The notes: generated by a model not told the origin, from the letters alone. DNA of 64,000 bases from Hyposmocoma kahamanoa (GCF_003589595.1 NW_020654422.1:16377071-16441070); one strand, 5' to 3'; counted from the first letter of the stretch, positions 22,828 to 33,790 are shown. A program made the numbers and translations.

Positions 22828-22905
22828 TTCTGTTTGACCCAATTGTTGACTCGTGTTAAGTCCGCCATTAGTACTATATTGTATTGCGCAAACAAGTTTT
22901 GATAT
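22828..22905 (+). mobile_element. LINE 3' tail (related to 19852-19948)
   Basis: TTCTGTTTGACCCAATTG, TCCGCCATTAGTACTATATT and GTATTGCGCAAACAAGTTTT follow the same order as the tail at 19.85 kb. No coding part is retained. Confidence 0.5.
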
Positions 22906-22909
22906 ACAA

Positions 22910-23635
22910 GATTATTTTTAAAATACTACAATAAAATTACTAACATCGTATATAAGCAACAATTTTTGCTCCATGCTTTCTCAAAACATAATAAATTTAC
23001 TAAAAATAAAGTTTAGAGTTTTTGTTGTACTATTTCACACTTTTCAGATCTCTATTTGGTAGAATAACGCGACGACTCCCACCCCTGTTCTGCACAGAAT
23101 TCTTACCGTTTAATTAAAAATAACTCTACATATGTACTATATGTATACTTTATAAATTTAAATGTATATCCTGTATGCATTCTATTATTATTCACCCGCA
23201 TGCGATAAGTTTTTTTTTTCATTTATTTAATAAAATCAACAGCCTAATACAAGTAAAATAAAACTTTTGTGAGTTGTCTTACCACGCTCGCAAAAGTTAA
23301 ATCTCACTGCTGGGTGCGACTATGTTCTTAAGGGATTAGTATAATAAGACAAGAAGCGTGAGCTGCCCTCGTGCCTGTTCGGCGCATCAATGCTTACAGG
23401 GGGATTCATTGTGCTGCATTGCAGGCCGCCTAGCTGTCGGCCGCGTAATGCAGGATCCTGTAATCTTGCAATGCGCCCTGCGAGACTCCATACGTGGGCC
23501 ATATACAGGAGAGTGTGTGAGCAGTCTCTTGCCTGCGCGGCGAACTGCAAGGGCCATTTTATACTGCGTTCGGATCGTAGAGCTGTCACACTATTATTTT
23601 AGGTGTGCCTATAGGTTGTAAACATAAATAAATAA
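22910..23635. other. Unassigned, with a GC-rich island at about 23340-23590
   Basis: The island is far richer in G+C than its flanks, with open frames on both strands (plus 23358-23621, minus 23320-23589). No conserved domain is recognisable. It may be an old transposon body or a decayed gene fragment. Confidence 0.4.
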
Positions 23636-23639
23636 TAGA

Positions 23640-24190
23640 GAATAATTTTTTTATAAAAAAAACTGACCTCAAAAGTTCGTGGAATTACATCTACTTGCCA
23701 AGTTTTATTGAAATCGGTTACCGGAAAGTGCGCGAAATCGGATTCTTCCTAGTTTGCCATCCTTAGAGGTGGAATATTTTCTTCAAATTTAAATGGGATT
23801 AGTAGGTACTGTAGACTAGGCTCTACTCTATGAGTAGAATTGCTGGCTGAATATAGGTAGTGATTATAGTTTTATATTTAGAATGTTAAGGATTGAAATA
23901 AGAAAACAGAAGATCTTGACATATTAGATTATTGATTGGTAACCTGAAAGTATAAACTATGTATAAAACGTGAAATAAACCAAAGTTCTTAAGATGATCC
24001 CGGTTTATATTATTAGAAGTACCTCTCGTAACGCAATCTGAGTTACCCCTCAGTACAGTACTGAGGTACTCCCTTTCTAACAGAAAAAAAACTGGTTAAC
24101 AAATGCCGCGATCGTGTAACATACATAAAAAAAATGCAGTCCAACTGAGAACTTTCTCTTTTTTTTTTAAATTGGTTAAAAAAATTTGGT
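23640..24190 (+). repeat. Dispersed repeat R2, copy b
   Basis: Left part AAAACTGACCTCAAAAGTTC, GTGGAATTACATCTACTTGC, GGTGGAATATTTTCTTCAAA matches 63375-63530. Right part near 24080-24185 (AACATACATAAAAAAAATGC, ACTTTCTCTTTTTTTTTAAA) matches 63585-63650. About 250 bp between them is specific to this copy and may be an insertion. Confidence 0.65.
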
Positions 24191-24194
24191 GTTC

Positions 24195-25055
24195 TTCACA
24201 GTATTTTAGTGCTATATTGAAATAACCTCTATTAATTGCAGTACTTAAGTATTGATCTTTTTATACCAGCATCGCGGATTGTTATTTCGATTATGGGAGT
24301 ATGATTGTGAAATAAAAATGAAATGCTGAACAGTTCTGAAAGGTGCATTACTGGTTCGATCTCGATGCTCTTAACACTACTTGATATAAATTCAAAACCT
24401 TTGTTCTTACTTAGGTGTACATGGAAATACGCTCCAAGGTACTTTTACAAAGGCAGTATGCAATGTGCGTGCCCGTTAATCACTCGAATGCACCTCTAAA
24501 GAGCCGAGACGTAGACCCGCCCTAATAATTTCCACCTGAATTACAATGCGAGCATAAATTACCGTTTAACACTTCAATTACATTAAATCTGTTATGCTGC
24601 CTTTGTCTACACCTTTATATGTCTCGTATATGTAAAGTTCTACGGTTTTTAATAGCTACAAAGAGATGTGCTCAATTGTATTTAAGGTTAAATGCGCGTA
24701 GGCTGATGAATTATCTACAAGCAAACATTACATTTTGATAACTGTGGACTATAATAGGCAACAGTTATCAACCGACGCCGAGTACTCAGTACACGGTGCT
24801 TGCCAAGAAAGTACGACATCTTCCCAACACAATTTTCTTCTGTTTTTTAAACAGACGCAATTTCCCTGGAGATGATTTTACCACGGTTGACATTTTTTTA
24901 TTAAAGTCTGTACGTGTTCTTGTAAAATGTATAGGTATACGTATGTATGTATATATGCATGTGTTGTTTTTACTATCAACGTCAACATTGCAACAATCTA
25001 TCGTTGACATTTCTGTTAAATAATAATAAGTTATGATAGTTATGAAACACTTTGA
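24195..25055. other. No recognisable feature
   Basis: No repeat match. Overlapping frames on both strands near 24786-25023 have no domain. Confidence 0.45.
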
Positions 25056-25059
25056 TTGT

Positions 25060-25152
25060 GATTATTAAGTGATGGGACGAAGAAGCCGTGTGCCTGGTAC
25101 TAAGCAACTCGCCTATCTATAACAGTTGCAGCGGCATTCGGAGCTTTAATCG
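25060..25152 (-). mobile_element. SINE-A copy 9, 3' half
   Basis: TTAAGTGATGGGACGAAGAA, GCCGTGTGCCTGGTACTAAG, ACTCGCCTATCTATAACAGT, TGCAGCGGCATTCGGAGC and CGTAAAGATCTGG. It stops inside hairpin 2, where repeat R6 begins. The 5' half of a SINE-A lies at 25886-25970 on the far side of R6. Confidence 0.85.
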
Positions 25153-25885
25153 TAAAGATCTGGCGAGGTATTTCAAGGAGAGCCTAAATTTTAGGAGGTG
25201 AGGGTTGGGTCGACGCTCTCGTCCTGCAATCCGCGCGCTGTTTATTAAGAGGGAGCATGCCAAAAAAGTTTTGACGTTGGCTCCGCCCAAATTTGTGAAA
25301 CAAATATATGCCTGAAGTTCGCGTGACATGCGACAGGACATGTTGAATTTTGCGCATTAAAAGTACCAAATTCGTTTTAGCGGAATAACTCTAAAACTAA
25401 AGGGATTAAAAATTAATCCGTAGTGACAGTTGTCGATCATGCATAAATATAATTAATTATCTAATTTTTGTCCTAATAACCTGTGGCATTTCGAGGATAA
25501 ATCGAAAAAATGTGAAAATTAGAGGTCATTTCGTGATATTTATCTATCGAGGAAACTTTATTGTTTTATGTTTCTGATTAATGTCTATTACTTGAATATA
25601 TCGTGTAGTTACTCATACAATATTTTATTTTTAACTTTAAAGTGGATATACCCCTCTAAAATCAAATCGAAGATTAGGAATTTTTCCTGTGCTCCCTCTT
25701 AATATGAATAAAATAAGAGTAGGCGGAAAAAATTTGACACAGATCCGACGTCAACAAGCGCCCGATGGCGACTGATGGGGCAGCGGGTGGCTTCGCGTGA
25801 CGTTAAACCGCAGCAATTTTCAGAGTTTTATCCTATCGTGTAACACATTAAAACGTCCTTTAGACAATATCCTTAGGCGTATTTG
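25153..25885. repeat. Dispersed repeat R6, copy a, between SINE-A halves
   Basis: Its ends match 56785-57175: left GAGCCTAAATTTTAGGAGGT and CCGCGCGCTGT, right GTGTAACACATTAAAACGTC and CTTTAGACAATATCCTTAGG. The interiors differ greatly in length. About 100 bp of SINE-A expected between the two halves is missing, so this was not a clean insertion into an intact copy. Confidence 0.65.
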
Positions 25886-25970
25886 TAATGCTCAAATTAC
25901 TGTTTGGCGGCAGAAATATAGTGGCAGTACTCCCTTGGTCCGAACTCTTTCACAAGGAGCTCTAGTACTG
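25886..25970 (-). mobile_element. SINE-A copy 9, 5' half
   Basis: GTAATGCTCAAATTACTGTT, TGGCGGCAGAAATA, GTGGCAGTACTCCCTTGG and ACTCTTTCACAAGGAGCTCT: the element's first ~85 bp, same strand as the half at 25.06 kb. The small hairpin is intact (GTAATGctcaAATTAC). Confidence 0.85.
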
Positions 25971-25974
25971 CATA

Positions 25975-27155
25975 TCTTTTACTAACTTAGGGCACAAATC
26001 AATGTTGCATCTTTTGACAAGAATTGCTAATGTTCAATGTTTGTATTCAATGCATAAGTTTAGTGTAGTTCGAAAGCCACTAAATGTCATCACTAGTACT
26101 GCTGTGCGATTTGGAGCTGTTTTTTGTATAAGTCAGATACTTATGTATGGCACAATGAACTCGCCTTTATGACTACCCTGGTATTTTATTGCCTGTCTAC
26201 AACCCTCAGGGTGCCACGGTTAATTAATAAAATAATAGTGTAGCAGTGTAGCAGCAAATACAAATAATGACTACCTACTCAAAACATTAATAAGGCACGC
26301 CATTGCTGTCAAATTTTAGTTACGTTACTTGAAAGGTTTCATGTAAAAAAAAGGTACAATTTGTCTTAAAAAAACATTCGTAAATTTCAATTTTCGAAGC
26401 TCTATTTTCTTGGCTTAAAGTTGAAATAGTGTCTTTAGAAGTTGTGAACCTGCAATAAAATTATCATAACATAAACGAATTATCCGTTATTAACATTAAC
26501 GAATGAAACGTTAATATTATTATATATTATTTCAAGAGACCAAAAGCACAGAGACAGTTTGATTTAACGGTTTTATTGTTATTTGAATTCTATATAATTC
26601 ATACTTCACTTCTGCAAGTACCTTATCCGATAGCAATGATTCGATTTTAATTGTACATGTAAATTCGATTTTAACGACTTTAAGGGACTGCTTCAAAAAT
26701 TTTCAACAGATTATCTTTGTCGTAGCGAAGTACCATCTGCTGTAGAAGTGTAATAAAAATACGTTATAAATCTTGCACTGAAAGTACCAACTTTAATATT
26801 TCATTCTTAACAGGAATGGAAGAATTTAAGCCATGATACTCGCTACGGAAATGGCTACGTTTTACAAAGTTGTCTAATTATGTATTTGGCATTCAACGGC
26901 AGTTTTGTATATTGTATATTTTGTATGTAGGTGGTAAATCTACTATATATATCTGTAAATGATATATCTACTATATGTATAATCTACAATGTGCGATTAT
27001 TACAAAAATTGTATTCGGGTGTATTCAGAAATTCGATGATTACCGAGAAAATAGATGTACTGTATTTGACTAAGTAGTAGACGATACCGCTGCCTGGTGC
27101 CAGTGGTGGCTGATTACTTGATAAATATATACATACATATATTGACCTATATTTA
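25975..27155. other. No recognisable feature
   Basis: AT-rich with no coding-like frame and no match elsewhere in the window. Confidence 0.45.
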
Positions 27156-27158
27156 ATA

Positions 27159-27388
27159 GCAGTAGAGCTCCTTGTAAAAGAGTTCGCCCGGGCTAGTACT
27201 GCCACCGTACCTGTTTCTGCCGCCAAGCAGTAATGTGATCATTGCTGCGTTCCAATTTTGAAGGGTAAGGGTGCTTGTGTCTCAGGGTAACAGGCGCAGT
27301 GGCAGTGCCTCTCAGATGTATGTGATTTAAGTTATGTACAGTCGTGTAGCTTGCCATCAGGCGCATGACTTGTTCGTCCTATTCCTAG
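27159..27388 (+). mobile_element. SINE-A copy 10
   Basis: Intact 5' end TTTAATAGCAGTAGAGCTCC, then TTGTAAAAGAGTTCGCCC, GCCGCCAAGCAGTAATGTGA, GGGTAAGGGTGCTTGTG. A ~35-bp deletion removes the ACAGGCACATGGGACTTGTC block. It ends GCCATCAGGCGCATGACTTG, TTCGTCC and lacks the A-rich tail, being followed closely by a minus-strand LINE end. Confidence 0.92.
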
Positions 27389-27399
27389 ATGAAAAAAAA

Positions 27400-27645
27400 A
27401 ATCGTCAGCCTGTCGCAGTCTACTGCTAGACATAGGCCTCTCCCAATGCGCACCATTTCACCCGATCCTCAGCTTGTCGCATCCATTCCATCCTTTCGTC
27501 ACTCCATCTGAGCCGAGGGCGTCCTACACTATGTACGTTTGTCGATTCGTGGTCTCCATTTATGAACTCACTTCCCACATCGGTTGTCGGTTCCTCGACA
27601 GATATGGCGAGCCCACTACCACTTCAGCTTGCTTATTCTACCAGT
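27400..27645 (-). mobile_element. LINE ORF C-terminus (RTE-like)
   Basis: Minus-strand translation gives 'SKLKW' then 'WARHICRGTDNRCGK' and, in a shifted frame, 'GRPRLRWSDERMEWMRQAED', 'RVKWCALGEAYV' before a stop at 27426. Motifs KLKW.W..H...RTD..W, RPR.RW.D and AEDR..W are the hallmark tail of RTE-type insect LINEs. The DNA GCTAGACATAGGCCTCTCCC is a familiar lepidopteran repeat word. One frameshift; dead copy. Confidence 0.88.
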
Positions 27646-27773
27646 TATCGTAACTTCTGTAGCGAACCTCAAAAGAGTCCGAACCAAAGAGAATTAAATC
27701 GCAAAAAGAGGAATAATTGCGTGTCAGTCTTCGTTTGGTCGATCGACAGCGCGCTTTGTATTAGACTCCTCAA

Positions 27774-28175
27774 ATGTCGGTAGGTCAATACATACTATCA
27801 CGCTTGTCGTTTGATGTACACGGACCTCCTTTTTCGGGGAACTGTATACGTTTTTACAATAAGATTCCGGAGCATATATTAAGTTTGCCATTTCCTAAGT
27901 TTAAAACTTATATTAAAAGTATTTTAATTGAAAAGTCATATTACAAAATTGTAGACTACGTGTTAGACAAAGATGTGTGGAAAGACAACGTGAGTCTAGA
28001 TTCCATACAAATATGATTCAAAATGTTCTACAGCATTTAAGTTTATTTGACACGAGCAATCCCTAGAGTTTCTCGCTTGTTCTTCTCAGGGAGGTCAGCG
28101 TAGTGAACGAGCAGTAGCTTAAAAAATTACGTTTTCAAGTGTTAAAATTTTACCTATGGAATAAATGATTATGTG
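27774..28175 (+). mobile_element. LINE ORF C-terminus and 3' UTR
   Basis: The frame ends 'GNCIRFYNKIPEHILSLPFP', 'KFKTYIKSILIEKSYYKIVD', 'YVLDKDVWKD' with a stop at 28016, the usual 'R.YNKIP......PF..FK.Y+K' LINE terminus. The 3' UTR (AGAGTTTCTCGCTTGTTCTT, CTCAGGGAGG, TTTTACCTATGGAATAAATG) is shared with 33850-34020, which confirms a dispersed family. Confidence 0.85.
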
Positions 28176-28179
28176 ACTT

Positions 28180-29675
28180 TGACTACATACAGTCAGACAA
28201 TCTTGGTGACATAGCCGTTAGCTTTGTCGGTGCCGGATTCCATCATCATTACCGATCATTACCGGTACGATCAATTTAGGAAAATGGCTTTTCTAAATTT
28301 GATTCCGGTCTATGTATTCTAGATAATGCTCCAAGAAGTTGTATTTTTTTGGTCTGTTACTCATAGTATAGTTTGAAACCAGGTTAATAATGTTTTAAAT
28401 TAAAACATTTGTCAATATATGGACTTATATAGATGGAAAGATATTGTCTGCCCCAAAATTATATCATCAAAACATTTGTTTATTTCCACATTTTTTGTGT
28501 TTCTTGGACTATTTTTGTACAATAAATTAAACGTCAAATTGGCCATATGTAATTATGGTTACATAAAGGTTAAGAATGGGATAAGGACAGGAAGAAGAAG
28601 AAGAAGAAGAAGAAAGGTTAAGAAAATTGTTCAACAATTCCTTTAAAATGTGTCCTATGATGATACAGATAATTTATTAATTATCCCATAATAATAATTG
28701 TTGTCTAATTTAAACGTATAAGTATATGATATGCATTTTATTGTTTGATTTGTTTACAATTTAATAATATACCTGTATCATTAGTACTTTTTACCTTAAA
28801 TACAGGACTCTTCTAGTTCAGGTATACGTGTTATATTTTACATGAAGTCGCATAATTAGTCTTTAGTTATTCCTTTGTACAACAAGTTCTTCAATAAACA
28901 ATTTTATATTTATTATATATGTATTCGGATTACTAAATAGCTCCTCTCTGAATAACAATATTGACACGCTAGTTGTCAACACTTTGTTTTCATCAATAAA
29001 TTGATAATAAATATAAATCTTACGATACAAGCTTTTCCAAGAGCCGTTGTATCGAACTAAGTTACTCAATAACCGTGAAGATATCCGATACAATCTATAT
29101 TCATGGTACTAATATCCCAAACACTCCGTTACAACATGTTATGGTATAGCAACGATATTTAATGATCCAGCTAGGGCGTCGAAATTGAGGGCTCCGGACA
29201 CTTCTCTGTCAGAATACCAAATAGCGCAACAATTTCTAAGATATTGTAATAATTAGCACTAACAACTAATAACTTTCGAAGTTTTTTCCATATCTCTTTC
29301 GTAGTCCACACGAATCAACTTTCATATTAGAATTCTTTTCAATGAACACTTCTCGTTTCAATTTGAATTCAGAGAGCTGAATTTGAATATAAAAAAGTCT
29401 ATTGTTGATAGACTTTCCGGGGAACCGAATTCTCTTTTAAGTCTATTGAGAAGATTCTGGTATTATTACAGTGAGCTATCCACAATCCGGAAACGTAATC
29501 AGAAACGAGGACACAATAAAATAATAAACCAATGGAAGATTATTCAGCTTTTATAAAAATACTAGTACAACATTATGTTACAATATTATCATCACGTTTC
29601 ATAACTGTCTAATAATATCTTATTATTTTTACAAGTTCGCTCTGGTTAATAAACAGAGCTATGATATACAATCAA
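28180..29675. other. No recognisable feature apart from a (GAA)n tract
   Basis: Contains GAAGAAGAAGAAGAAGAAGA from 28590 to 28615. Frames on either side (28419-28646, minus 28863-29093) are repeat- or AT-driven and are not called. Confidence 0.5.
28590..28615. repeat. (GAA)n microsatellite
   Basis: About 8 GAA/AGA units, uninterrupted. Confidence 0.95.
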
Positions 29676-29680
29676 GTTTT

Positions 29681-29771
29681 TTTTTATAATATCAAATGAC
29701 GGGACGAGCACGTCGAGCGCCTGGTAATAAGCGACACGCCCTACAGTTGAAGTGCTATTCAGAACTTTACA
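29681..29771 (-). mobile_element. SINE-A copy 11, 3' half (split by a LINE)
   Basis: TTTTTTTTATAATATCAAAT, GACGGGACGAGCACGTCGAG, GCGCCTGGTAATAAGCGACA then CAGAACTTTACA. The sequence resumes at 30271 with TTCCAAAGATATGCGGGGCA, exactly where the element should continue. Confidence 0.88.
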
Positions 29772-30270
29772 CATACTACTTTAGAGGGGGCAATTATTGG
29801 ACTTAATATTTCTTTATAAGGTTTTGCGTTCGTACGTAGACTGTCCACATCTGTTAGCTAAATTTAACTTCAAAATTCTCTCAAGATACCCTCGGTTTGC
29901 TATTGCTCCTTTAGTGCACCATTACGTAAGACCGTTCTGGGCTTTAATTCCTGTATCCCAAGGCTCTGCAGACTATATAATAAGCACAGTCACGTTTGCG
30001 ATAGATTTTGGCAGTCGCTGCACAAATTTCGCATTAGTATTATGTTAAACTTTAATTTAAAAAAAATTCTTCGTATCTAGTTTTGATGCTGTCCGAGTCC
30101 CTTGTTCACTTGTATTTATTGGTTTTGTTTGTAATACTTTTTTCTTTATATAATTTACATTTTACGTTGTTTTTGCAAGCTGTGTTCATTCATAAGTAGT
30201 TGTGCAATTTAGATAAGAACTTCACCAAATTGAATTTATTAAGTGAACCAATAAACTATAAAAAAAAAAC
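29772..30270 (+). mobile_element. 5'-truncated LINE inserted in SINE-A, TSD TTACA
   Basis: Flanked by TTACA (29767-29771 and 30271-30275). The 5' part translates as 'LYKVLRSYVDCPHLLAKFNF', 'KILSRYPRF' and, after a frameshift, 'NSCIPRLCRLYNKHSHVCDR', 'FWQSLHKFRISI', the standard jockey-type LINE C-terminus. AATAAA occurs at 30250-30255, followed by a run of A, so poly(A) signal, tail and target duplication are all visible. Confidence 0.9.
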
Positions 30271-30466
30271 TTACATTCCAAAGATATGCGGGGCACTGCC
30301 ACTGCGTCCGTAACCGTGAGACAAAAGTTGTGCCTGTAATTTCACCAGCACCCTAACCCTTCAAAACCGGAACGCAGTAATGTTCAAATTACTGCTTGGT
30401 GACGGAAATAGGTAAGGTGGCAGTACTTCACTGGCAGTACTTTCACGAGTAGGCTATTGCTACTAA
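30271..30466 (-). mobile_element. SINE-A copy 11, 5' half
   Basis: Continuation of the copy at 29681. AAAGATATGCGGGGCACTGC, CACTGCGTCCGTAACC, TTCACCAGCACC, CCGGAACGCAGTAATGTTCA, CTTGGTGACGGAAATAGG and the 5' end near GTAGGCTATTGCTACTAAAG. The GACAAGTCCC block is deleted. Confidence 0.9.
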
Positions 30467-30558
30467 AGTAATGTCTCATTAGAACACCACATATTGGACC
30501 CCACATATGAGGATATATATGCGTTAATGATGATAAAATAAGGTCATGATACCAGTAT

Positions 30559-30920
30559 ATTTTACACCTTACTACTCTGGAAGAAAGACGCCTTCGTAGT
30601 GACATCATTAAGACTTATAAAATTCTGAGTCAGTACAATCTACCAGCAATACAAAAAGAAAAGAAAACTTTAAACCATCACGTGGCCACCATCTCAAACT
30701 AGCAACAGAGTGGTGCATAATTGGAACATGCTACAGGAAGATGCTGTTTCTGCTGTCTCTGTTAATGCCTTCAAAAACAAGCTCGACAACTGGCTACGAA
30801 AGATCGAATTAGTGCTAAAAAAGTGAACTAAAACAAACGATATAAATTTCAACACTGTGTGATGTAGACGTACCAGGGAAAGCTGCTCGTCTATACTCAA
30901 ATAAATAAATAAATAAATAA
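30559..30920 (+). mobile_element. LINE ORF C-terminus with (AAAT)n tail
   Basis: Across two frameshifts: 'LTTLEERRLRSDIIKTYKIL' then 'RGHHLKLATEWC', then 'NWNMLQEDAVSAVSVNAFKN', 'KLDNWLRKIELVLKK' and a stop. The series LE.RR.RSD+I.TYKIL, RG+..KL, WN.L....V....+NAFKN+LD is the C-terminus of CR1/Rex-type LINE reverse transcriptases. The tail is AAATAAATAAATAAATAA at 30899-30920. Confidence 0.92.
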
Positions 30921-30924
30921 TTTC

Positions 30925-31835
30925 CTCTTTATGTGTGTATACAGGAGCCTGTTAGTCGCACGACACCGAAAGACATAAGTCGGCGCGCGACATGTAAGAT
31001 TTGCTCAGAGCAGTAGAAATCGAGAAATCAAAACGAGATAGATATCGCGTCAGTGGTGTAAGTAAGGCCATATCTGCAAAATTACAACTTTTCATGAGAG
31101 AGGTTTAATTCTACGAACGAAATTAGTCGACAACTTTTCTTATCTTAAATAGGAGATTAATAAAATTTCACATATATGTAATTTTTTTCATGTAATTAGT
31201 ATTATTTTTATGACTTTGTATGTTGCTAAGATCCATAGTTCGCTGGATCCGGCTAGAAGGACCAAAATTTATGGAGCACCTTACTCCATACTTGGATTGT
31301 AGTGGTAGTTCGCAGAGAAAGACTTGCAAAGAAATGACTAAAAGTATATTGGTATAAAATACAGGTGTTTTGGTGCCAAATCTTTCCTTGATGTAGTGTA
31401 TCGGTGGACAGTTGGTAACGTACTACGTAAAATAAATTCTAAATTACGTATTTCAAGTTAAAGTGTGGCACGTGGCGAAAGTAGATCGCCGCGTACACAG
31501 AGTTATACCGAAGAATGTATCAAACCATACAGACTTTCATGTGATAAATGCACTTTTGAAGTATGTGGCTCAATGTATCAAGGTTACGATATGGCGACGT
31601 AGTAATTACTTCCGTATAGGCATAAATTTGCCTTTAGACAAAGTCGTTTCTATGACACTGAAAATGATTATGCGCATCGTTACATTCAGTTATTTCAATG
31701 TCGACACACATTCACCATTACCATCGCCGCAGCTGAGCTGGTGGATAAACTAAAGAGTAATGAGTACCAAGACCTTGGTTCCGACTATCTATTTGCATTC
31801 TTTATGGCCGAAACACTTAATTTAAGAAAAAATAA
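30925..31835. other. Unassigned; possible R6 scrap at 31050-31112
   Basis: AAGGCCATATCTGCAAAATT, ACAACTTTTCATG and GAGGTTTAA near 31068-31110 resemble 56735-56780, the left side of repeat R6. The 96-codon plus frame at 31463-31753 has no domain I recognise. Confidence 0.4.
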
Positions 31836-31837
31836 TA

Positions 31838-32012
31838 GACTGCCCGGGAAACCCAAGCAGCTACTTTACACAACGCATTAGCATAGATGTGCAAAGGGAG
31901 ACCGCTGCTAGCATCTTGGGCACCTCGCCGTAGGGACCCAATTTTATTCATATAATTTAATATTAGTTTTAGTTTCTAGTATATTTATTTATTTTTATTT
32001 ATTTATTTATTA
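31838..32012 (+). mobile_element. LINE ORF C-terminal scrap with (ATTT)n
   Basis: Frame 'PGNPSSYFTQRISIDVQRET', 'AASILGTSP' then stop at 31934, followed by GGACCCAATTTTATTC and an ATTT-rich run at 31983-32011. 'QR.NAASILGT.P' is a C-terminal signature I know from insect jockey-like LINEs. Very short copy. Confidence 0.7.
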
Positions 32013-32014
32013 CA

Positions 32015-32555
32015 AAACTTAAAACCTTAAATACTACGTTAATACAATGTAACATAAACATCAACGTTTTCCCGTACATTGCATAGTTCGTCGTCGGTGA
32101 TCTGGCTTTCGTATAATGTAGGTAGATGCTTAAAATAATACAGTGTAGATATTTCTTTTTAGTGACTATTTCCGAGGGGTTAATGTGTGTGTGGTGTGTG
32201 ATGCTGATGCGTGATTATGAGGAGTGCGTGTGAGTGTCGCGCGGGTGAATTGAATAGAACGATTTATTGTTACTCGTCGATGCGACTGTGTGTGCGTGGA
32301 GCAGGTAGTGAATGTTCATACAGTGTGTTCTTTTTTATTTTTCTACCATGTTACTTTTGGTATTTAATCATTTAAATAAGAACTAACTGTTGATATAAGG
32401 ATAAGTAAATTATATTATTTGTTATTATAATAAATATATATATATTAGGTTATTAAAATATTAGTAGAATAAATATAACTTAATATTGTTATATTATATA
32501 CATATTATCAATTTCGTTATAAAGTATCATTAATTTATATTAATTATTTATTTAT
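32015..32555. other. No recognisable feature
   Basis: AT-rich, with a TG-rich patch around 32170-32310 (GTGTGTGTGGTGTGTGATGC). Nothing coding. Confidence 0.45.
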
Positions 32556-32800
32556 TTATTTTTGTATTGTTTTCAGAAAATATTCTTTAAGTTTATTTTT
32601 AATATTTTGGCGATTCATTTCATGTTTTAGAGTAGTTGGTAGTTCATTAATTAAGGAGGGTATTTTATGGGCAAGTTGGTTATAGCCGTATTGATTTTGA
32701 CACTTGGGTAAGGTGAGTTTGGTTTGGGTATTACTTCTAGCTGGGTATTTCCTTATTTGCTGTATCTGTAAGTCTGTATTGAAGAATTGCTCGACCAAGA
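32556..32800 (-). mobile_element. LINE ORF C-terminus
   Basis: An 80-codon intact minus frame: 'TDLQIQQIRKYPARSNTQTK', 'LTLPKCQNQYGYNQLAHKIP', 'SLINELPTTLKHEMNRQNIK', 'NKLKEYFL'. The order R..R....L.LP+.+......+..+IP.L+N.LP..L......FK..LK.YLL is a LINE terminus of the CR1/jockey group. TTTATTTATTTATTT just left of it (32546-32561) fits a minus-strand tail. Confidence 0.8.
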
Positions 32801-33092
32801 GGGTGTACTTTACTATATAAGCTTTTATTGTAATTTTAATACCTTACCTATCTAAATAATTAAATATTATTTCACTTAAAACAGACTTGACTGTTTTTGA
32901 TTTCTTCAGGATTGTTTAGAATACAATCGCCAAAAACGTCGCTATTTTGATATCTCCGTCACCGCTAACAAGATTTGTTGACTTTATATTTATAGAGACT
33001 TTAGCGAGATTTTTTTAGCTATTGCAGATGCGACATTATTTCCAAATCACGAAGGTGTTGCTGTGCGCGAAAATGTATCCCCAAGGTTATCT

Positions 33093-33308
33093 GCTTCCGT
33101 GGCCAAACGCTTATCATGCCGAACTGCCATGCAGACGTCTCAGGTTCGATTCCCGGGTCGAAAGAAATATGGCCTACATTTGTTTCTATCGTGTGTTTGA
33201 GTGTAATTTGTGGTTGTCAATGTATGTGTCCATGACACCCACGACACAGGGTTTCCCTAGTGCGGGACTATGTCGAGTGTGTGCGTTATTATATTATATT
33301 ATTATTAT
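33093..33308 (+). mobile_element. SINE-B copy 1 (tRNA-derived)
   Basis: Head GCTTCCGTGGCCAAACGCTT (A-box region) and GGTTCGATTCC (B box), then GTGTAATTTGTGGTTG, GTGTCCATGACACCCACGAC, ACAGGGTTTCCCTAGTGCGG and GAGTGTGTGCGTTATTATAT. Same order as 54101, 62135 and minus 53657. The 3' end is immediately followed by a 45-bp perfect inverted repeat. Confidence 0.9.
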
Positions 33309-33405
33309 CTCTCGTTAACTCGAAACTACCTAACATGTCATTTTATCATTAGATATTTGCTCTAATGATAAAATGACATGTTAGGTAGTTTCGAGTTAAC
33401 GAGAG
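33309..33405. repeat. Perfect 45-bp inverted repeat, 7-nt loop
   Basis: 33309-33353 is exactly complementary to 33361-33405, with TATTTGC between. It begins CTCTCGTTAACTCGAAACTA. No mismatch in 45 bp implies recent origin, much younger than the neighbouring SINE-B. Confidence 0.98.
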
Positions 33406-33766
33406 AACTTTTGTTGTAACGTACGTAAAAATTTTTACACACAATTTATTCCACTTCCTAAACAAAGCTGCAACTGCAACTGTTAGTCGACTTGTATAAG
33501 CTTTCAAAAAATAAATTGTAGGAATTTTTACCCTGAAACAAAATTTGTGACAAAACAAAACAAAAAACGTGCAGATTGAACACCATTGCTCGGTGTAAGT
33601 TCTCTTTTTTTTTATAAAAAAAATAAGTGCCCATTTGACCTCCATGTCATCTGATGGATAGTGACGATGAGGTTTACGATGTAGCTTGTACACCTACATA
33701 ATGCATATTCACTCCCACCTTAAAAAGGCCCAAGTTATAGCGTTTGGGGAATAAGTTATGGTTTAG

Positions 33767-33790
33767 TAGCAGTAAAGCTCCGTGGTAGTG
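33767..33790 (+). mobile_element. Possible SINE-A 5' scrap
   Basis: TAGTAGCAGTAAAGCTCCGT resembles the SINE-A 5' terminus. SINE-A resumes at 34025 with GAAAGAATTCGTTCGG, so the LINE tail between may have inserted into it. No clear target duplication was found. Confidence 0.45.
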
